From assembly GCF_004027225.2 (NCBI RefSeq), contig NC_044298.2, forward strand, positions 124,001 through 188,000: DNA of 64,000 nt, in the 5' to 3' direction. The DNA comes from Strigops habroptila (Eukaryota; Chordata; Aves; Psittaciformes; Psittacidae). Made by a program: the position numbers and the translations under genes. The notes beneath the pieces were generated by a model. That model was not told the origin of the DNA. It did not search any database and worked only from the letters and a program-made list of their open reading frames with translations. Below, one piece after another: positions 58,261-64,000 of the stretch (the stretch's first letter is position 1; each line of letters starts with the position of its first letter).

Positions 58261-59628
58261 CCGCTCCCCTGTGGGGCTCGGGCTGGTGGCAGCATCTCCA
58301 GGGGCTCCTCTGCTCCCCGCAGGTGGGACACGACGCGTCGGAGCCGTTCTCCTTCCACTGGTGGGACCATGTCTTCAACCAGGCGGCCGCCAACATCGCG
58401 GTGGAGACTGGGCAGGTCGGGGGTCCCGGTGACATGGTTTAGTGGTGGCCTTGGAGGGGGCAGAGCCCCTCAGGTTAAATATTCCCAGGCTCTTTCCCTC
58501 TCTGTCCCTGCAGGATGGCATCTCCGTGAAGACCCTTTCCGAGCAGGGAGTCAGGATCAGCAATAAGAAGCCCCGCAAGGCCAGCAGCACCCCCAGCTTG
58601 TTGTACGGCCGCTTCGTGAAGGTAAATGGCTTTGGGGCCATGGCCTGGGGGGGCAGCCAGTGTCTCTGAGCTCTGCACCCCCTTTCCCAGCGCAGCCTCC
58701 CCAGCACGCTGCTGCTGTGGCCCTCCAGGACCCCCTTTGTCCCCCCTTTCTCTGCAGTCGGCCACGCTCACAGCACATGGTGAGGAGCCCACAGGCTCCG
58801 TGAGCAGCGAGGAGGAGGAGGAGGAGCTGGACCTGTCTTCAGCCAGGAGGCAAGGCTCCATCCCCACACTGCGGGACTGGGGGGGTGACGCTGAGAGGGG
58901 GACCCCGGGTCCTGACCACGCTCCCCCGGTCTGTGTCCCACAGGCTGACGGATGACGAGCTGATGCGAGTGTGTGGGGGCCGCACAGCACACAAGTGAGT
59001 GGTTCCTGGGGGTCCCCTCTCCTTGGAGGGGGCTCTTGAGCAGGTTGGGGGGCACGTGCCCTGCCAGGGAGGTGCCAGACCCTGGTCCAATGGTCGTTGT
59101 AGGGGTGCCCGGCACGGCCTGACGATGAGCGCCAAGCTGGCGCGCCTGGAGGAGCAGGAACGAGCCTTCCTGGCCACGTACGGACAGAAGGAGCCCCCCG
59201 AGAGGCAGGGAAAGAAGAGGAAAAGGAAAGAGTCCAGGGATGGAGCCAGTGCCGAGGTGCTCCAGAGCCAGGAGCCAAGTGAGGAGGAGGAGGGAGATAA
59301 AGGAGAGGCTGCAAAGAGGAAGAAGAAGCAGCAGAAGCCACATGGAGAAGAGGAGGTGGCAGGAGAGGAAGGGAAGGCTGCAAGGAGGAAGAAGCAGGAG
59401 CAGCAGGAGGAGGACAAAGAAGAGTCAGTTGAGATGGAGAAGAAGAAAAGGAAGAAGCAGGAGGACAAAGAAGAGTCAATTGAGATGGAGAAGAAGAAGA
59501 AGAAAAAGAAGAAGCAGGCCAAAGAGCCAGCTGAGCCAGAGGTGCCTCTAGAAGACACAGATGTGCCAGACCAGACCAGGCACAGCCCCAGGAAGAAGAA
59601 GAGGAGGAGGAAAAAGGACCCAGAGTGA
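57920..59628 (+). CDS. GPATCH4: GPATCH4, G-patch domain protein 4 (7 exons)
   Basis: Exons 57920-57995, 58167-58240, 58323-58415, 58514-58621, 58758-58849, 58944-58994 and 59103-59628 give 339 residues (human about 446). The G-patch lies at about residues 9-50 (FAESQLRRHGWRRGQGLGRR EHGI). A conserved block follows, with HWWDHVFNQAAANIAVETGQ, LLYGRFVK, LTDDELM, GGRTAHKGARHGLTMSAKL and ARLEEQERAFL. The last third is Lys/Glu-rich repeats (about 220-335) ending in a basic KKKRRRKKDPE, shorter than in mammals. Family members are nucleolar or Cajal-body proteins; G-patches typically activate DEAH helicases such as DHX15. Intron 5 needs a GC donor (GCAAGG) to keep frame. The start follows GCCGCC, a good Kozak context. 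It is convergent with NAXE. Confidence 0.94.
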
Positions 59629-59909
59629 GCAAGGGCTGTGGCTGGTTCCATCTGGCTGTGAGGGTCCCGATTCCTGTCGTTGGTGCTGATGGTGCCCAAG
59701 GGTGCTCTGGGCTCTTTGTGGTCCGGCTGAGTGTTCATCCCTGCCTGGGGATGCTGGGCTGGGACTGGTTGGTCTGGAGCTGGTTTGAGCTTTACTTCCG
59801 TCAGGGGGGACCCCAGCTCCAACCAGGGACCCCTTTGCTGTGGGTCTATCGCAGAGGGACACAAGGGGACAGACCCCACAGAGCACCGAAATGTTCTGTC
59901 AAGGGCATG

Positions 59910-59915
59910 AATAAA
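59910..59915 (+). promoter_or_regulatory. GPATCH4: GPATCH4 poly(A) signal AATAAA
   Basis: First half of the palindrome-like AATAAAGCTTTTTATT (59910-59925). It lies 280 bases behind the GPATCH4 stop codon and is the only canonical signal there. Confidence 0.85.
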
Positions 59916-59919
59916 GCTT

Positions 59920-59925
59920 TTTATT
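59920..59925 (-). promoter_or_regulatory. NAXE: NAXE poly(A) signal AATAAA
   Basis: TTTATT on the plus strand reads AATAAA on the minus strand, about 235 bases behind the NAXE stop codon. It is separated from the GPATCH4 signal by only four bases. Confidence 0.85.
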
Positions 59926-60158
59926 GCCATGAAACTATCCCGCAGTGCACACCACGCGGCAGCCCCCGGGATCCTGGATCACGTTTACCCCTAGAAACAC
60001 TGGGATTAGGTCAGAACCCCAACCAACAACCAACCTCCCTGTCCCAGGCTCCTGGTCTGCACTGTGCTTCCATCCCGCTGGGTGGGACTGCAGCCCAGTG
60101 AGATGCTGAGCATCCTGAGCTGTGGGTTCGGCCCTGCTCTGCCCCCCCAAACCCAGCT

Positions 60159-62128
60159 CTAGGTGAGCTGCAGGACACAGTCTGTCCCGGGGTACGGGGG
60201 CAGGTTTAAAGCGTATTTCTCCTGGAGTGCTGGTGGCACGAACCTGCCCCCGAGGAAGTGGAAGCGCCCTTCGAAGTGCAGCGCTGACTTCTTGGGCGCC
60301 GTGAGCGAGATGAGCATGTCGGGCTGGAGCCCATCCGCCTTCCCCTTCTCCACATCCCAGCCTGCAACGAGCCCCCGGGACAGGCTGGAGCCAGGAAGAC
60401 CCCAAATGGGCCCCTTTGGGTGCCTTGCGGTTGGGGGCAGCAGGTACTCACCCGAGGGGATGTCGATGCTGGCGATGGGCACCGTGATGTGCCCGAGGGT
60501 GCTGAGGATGCTGCCGAAGGGCTCCCGCACGGCTCCCTTGAAGCTGAACCCGAAGATCGCGTCCACCACCAGCCCGTAGACCTCGTCGATGAGCGCAGGC
60601 TGCGGAGGGGAGGGTGGAAACCAGCCCTGGGCATAGCTGCTCCATGGGCACCTCACATTGAGGTGCTGGAGCGGGGCCAGAGGAGGGCAATGGGGCTGGT
60701 GCAGGGCCTGGAGCACAAGTGTGATGAGGAACGGCTGAGGGAGCTGGGGGGTTTAGTCTGGAGAAGAGAAGGCTCAGGGGGGACCTTATCGCTCTCTGCA
60801 ACTGCCTGACAGGAGGATGGAGCCAGGAGGGGGCTGGTCTCTGCTCCCAAGGGATGGGACAAGAGGAAACGGCCTCAAGCTGCACCAGGGCAGGTTTAGA
60901 TGGAGCTGAGGAACAATTCCTTCCCCAGAGGGTGCTCAGGCATTGGAACAGGCTGCCCAGGGCAGGGCTGGAGTCACCGTCCCTGCAAGTGTTCACACCC
61001 CGTGTAGCCGAGGCCTCAGTGCCATGGGTTAGTGGTGGCCTTGGCAGTTGGGACTGGATGAGCTGAAAGGTCTTTTCCACCCTGGTTGATTCCACGGTTC
61101 TATATCCTCACCTCGGCTGGGAATTCAGGCAGGAACGGGATGTCCATCTTCTGGCACTGGGTGGTCAAACCCTCAAAAAGGGGTTTGTTGGGGCGCTTGG
61201 GGTAATACACGGTGGGCTCGTAGCCCTGCAGGAACAACAGGGATCTGAGCAGAATTCCAGCGCCGGGCACAGCCCGAGGAGCAGGAACCCCAAAGCTGAT
61301 GGGTTTGAGGGTGCACAAGAGACTCACAAACATCTTCAGGTGTCGGGCACAGACCAAGCCATCGCCGCCGTTGTTCCCCGGCCCACACACAACCAGCACG
61401 GTGGGGCGGCTCGTGGTGAAGGAGCTGGGGGGATAGACCTGGAGTGGGGCAGGAGGTGGTGGTGGGGTGATGCCAGGAAAGCAGGGACCCCCCCATGTTC
61501 CTGTGCACCCACCTTGGCGATGGCCGTGGCGCAGCTCAGCCCCGCCAGCTCCATCAGCTGGTCCACGCTGAACTTGTATTCGGTGAACAGCTCCTGGTCG
61601 ATGGCCTGGGCCTCATCCTGCCTGGATGGGGGGGGTGGGGGGAGGATGGTGCCCATGGGAACCCCAAAACCCGCCTGCGCCCCGGTTCTGGAGGCTCAGA
61701 TACCCTCGGCTTTGTGAAGAGCCAGCAAAGGGGACACACACCACAGCGCACATCTCCTGCCCCCCTCCGTGCACCCCAATGGCCCTGCCCGACCCCCTCC
61801 ACCGCGTTACCCCCCCTGCGGACCCCCAACCACCCCCCGCACCCTCTTACCCCTTTACCCCCTTCCCCCCCCCCCCCCCCATTTCGACCCCCTTCGGCCT
61901 CCCCCCCCGCCCCGTCAGCGCATCCCTCCGACCGTACCCGAGGAACCGGAGCCCCCGCGGGCCGGGCCCCGCGCTGGGGCCGTGCATTGCGCGGTAGGAG
62001 CCGCACCACGGGGCCCGCTCCCAGCCCCGGCTCCAGCCCCAGCCCCGGTTCAGGCAGCGCCCGCCCGCCCGGACCCCCCCCGCCGCCACCAGCAGCCCCA
62101 GTCCCAGCAGCGCCCGCGGCCCCGGCAT
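60159..62128 (-). CDS. NAXE: NAXE, NAD(P)HX epimerase (APOA1BP; 6 exons)
   Basis: Minus-strand exons 62128-61938, 61621-61513, 61438-61328, 61225-61112, 60599-60452 and 60361-60159 join in frame to 291 residues (human 288). The first 60 or so residues are Gly/Arg-rich and diverged, as expected for a mitochondrial targeting or signal region. Then follows the YjeF N-terminal, Rossmann-like domain: [31 protein letters not shown] (NAD(P)HX-binding loop, about 117-135), [23 protein letters not shown] with Asp188, and IDIPSGWDVEKG. It epimerises R-NAD(P)HX to the S form for repair by NAXD. The third-exon start [15 protein letters not shown] is the conserved linker. Intron 4 is mostly a CR1. TTC24 upstream on the same strand and convergent GPATCH4 match the human order. 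Confidence 0.97.
60652..61104 (+). mobile_element. CR1 LINE (second subfamily) in NAXE intron 4
   Basis: About 450 bases from CACATTGAGGTGCTGGAGCG through GGCATTGGAACAGGCTGCCC, then GGGTTAGTGGTGGCCTTGGC to TTGATTCCACGGTTCTATAT. The internal sequence differs clearly from the other copies, so it is a separate subfamily shared with the scrap at 36578. It is antisense to NAXE, and its 3' end stops about seven bases from the intron's donor GT. Confidence 0.92.
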
Positions 62129-62440
62129 GCGTCGGGCTCGGAGCGGCTCCGCTCGGCACGGAGCAGGCGCAGGGACGGCCCCGGGGCGGAGCCGGGTCCC
62201 TCGTACCCGCCCCGTCGGATGCCCGAAGGAGCATAGCGGAAAAGCGGGTTCGAAACCGTGTTGGGTCCGAGCTCCGTGTCCCGGTGCGCGGTCCCGGTGC
62301 TGCCGCCGTCACAAGAGGCTGCAGAGGAGGGACAGCGTCCTGCTCCCGCTGCGGGGCTCCCGGGTCCCGCTGCGGGGCTCCCGGCTTCCACGGGGCCGCT
62401 GGTCCGTGGGGCTGGGGGGCAGCGAGGCCACCGAGGCATT
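61700..62440 (-). promoter_or_regulatory. NAXE: NAXE CpG-island promoter
   Basis: Dense CpG and C-rich sequence spans the first exon and about 300 bases upstream of the start codon, up to the TTC24 stop. A long C-run lies near 61865-61882 in intron 1. No TATA box is visible. Confidence 0.65.
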
Positions 62441-62535
62441 AACGGGGTGTGTGGGGTGCCTGAGCCCCCACCCGGGTCACGGCTGTATCCCAGGATGTGG
62501 GGATGCAGCAGACACAAGGGCGGCGGGTTTCCAAC

Positions 62536-64000
<1,465 letters not shown>

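Larger units (their letters stand above)
59629..59935 (+). other. GPATCH4: GPATCH4 3' UTR
   Basis: About 300 bases lie from the stop codon to the poly(A) signal at 59910-59915. No repeats are seen. Its end must overlap or abut the NAXE transcript end. Confidence 0.75.

Noticed and set aside
58432-58456. About 25 bases in GPATCH4 intron 3 resembling the CR1 piece TTTAGTGGTGGCCTTGG
   Set aside because: It is too short to call an insertion, although it matches the 36.6-kb and 61-kb copies. It was left out of the feature list.

Overview
This is a gene-rich, GC-rich stretch of a bird genome. Split genes with GT-AG introns, CpG-island promoters, nearly twenty truncated CR1 LINE copies with the bird-type 3' end, and vertebrate protein families all point to this. 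The CR1 subfamily looks more neoavian than galliform, but that is only an impression. The human counterparts of the genes lie on 1q22-q23, so an avian microchromosome is likely.

Layout, left to right. Bases 1-9.0 kb hold no recognisable gene, only CR1 scraps and simple repeats. MEX3A (+) has exon 1 in a CpG island at 9.6-10.07 kb, a 10.2-kb intron, and exon 2 at 20.3-21.4 kb. Behind it lies about 10.5 kb of AT-rich, A-tract-rich sequence without CR1, part of which must be 3' UTR. Next come two tandem Rab genes on the minus strand. The first (35.6-33.55 kb) is an intact 216-residue RAB11-type GTPase. The second (39.88-37.2 kb) is RAB25. LAMTOR2 (-) follows, head to head with UBQLN4 (+), with a 51/54-bp minisatellite between them. 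GPATCH4 (+) and NAXE (-) then converge on a shared palindromic poly(A) signal. Finally TTC24 (-) runs off the right edge.

Synteny, from my memory of the human map: MEX3A-RAB25-LAMTOR2-UBQLN4 is one human block and GPATCH4-NAXE-TTC24 another, about half a megabase away. Here they are joined, and a complete RAB11-type gene sits between MEX3A and RAB25 where human has none.

The genes do not form one pathway. RAB25 and the RAB11-like protein are recycling-endosome GTPases. LAMTOR2 is a Ragulator subunit on lysosomes. UBQLN4 is a proteasome shuttle. MEX3A is an RNA-binding RING protein. NAXE repairs damaged NAD(P)HX. GPATCH4 is a basic nuclear G-patch protein. Eight genes were assembled exon by exon; seven are complete and every junction keeps frame. 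The most unusual items are the extra RAB11-type gene, the shared poly(A) palindrome, the promoter minisatellite, and stop-free, frame-preserving introns at the same position in both Rab genes.
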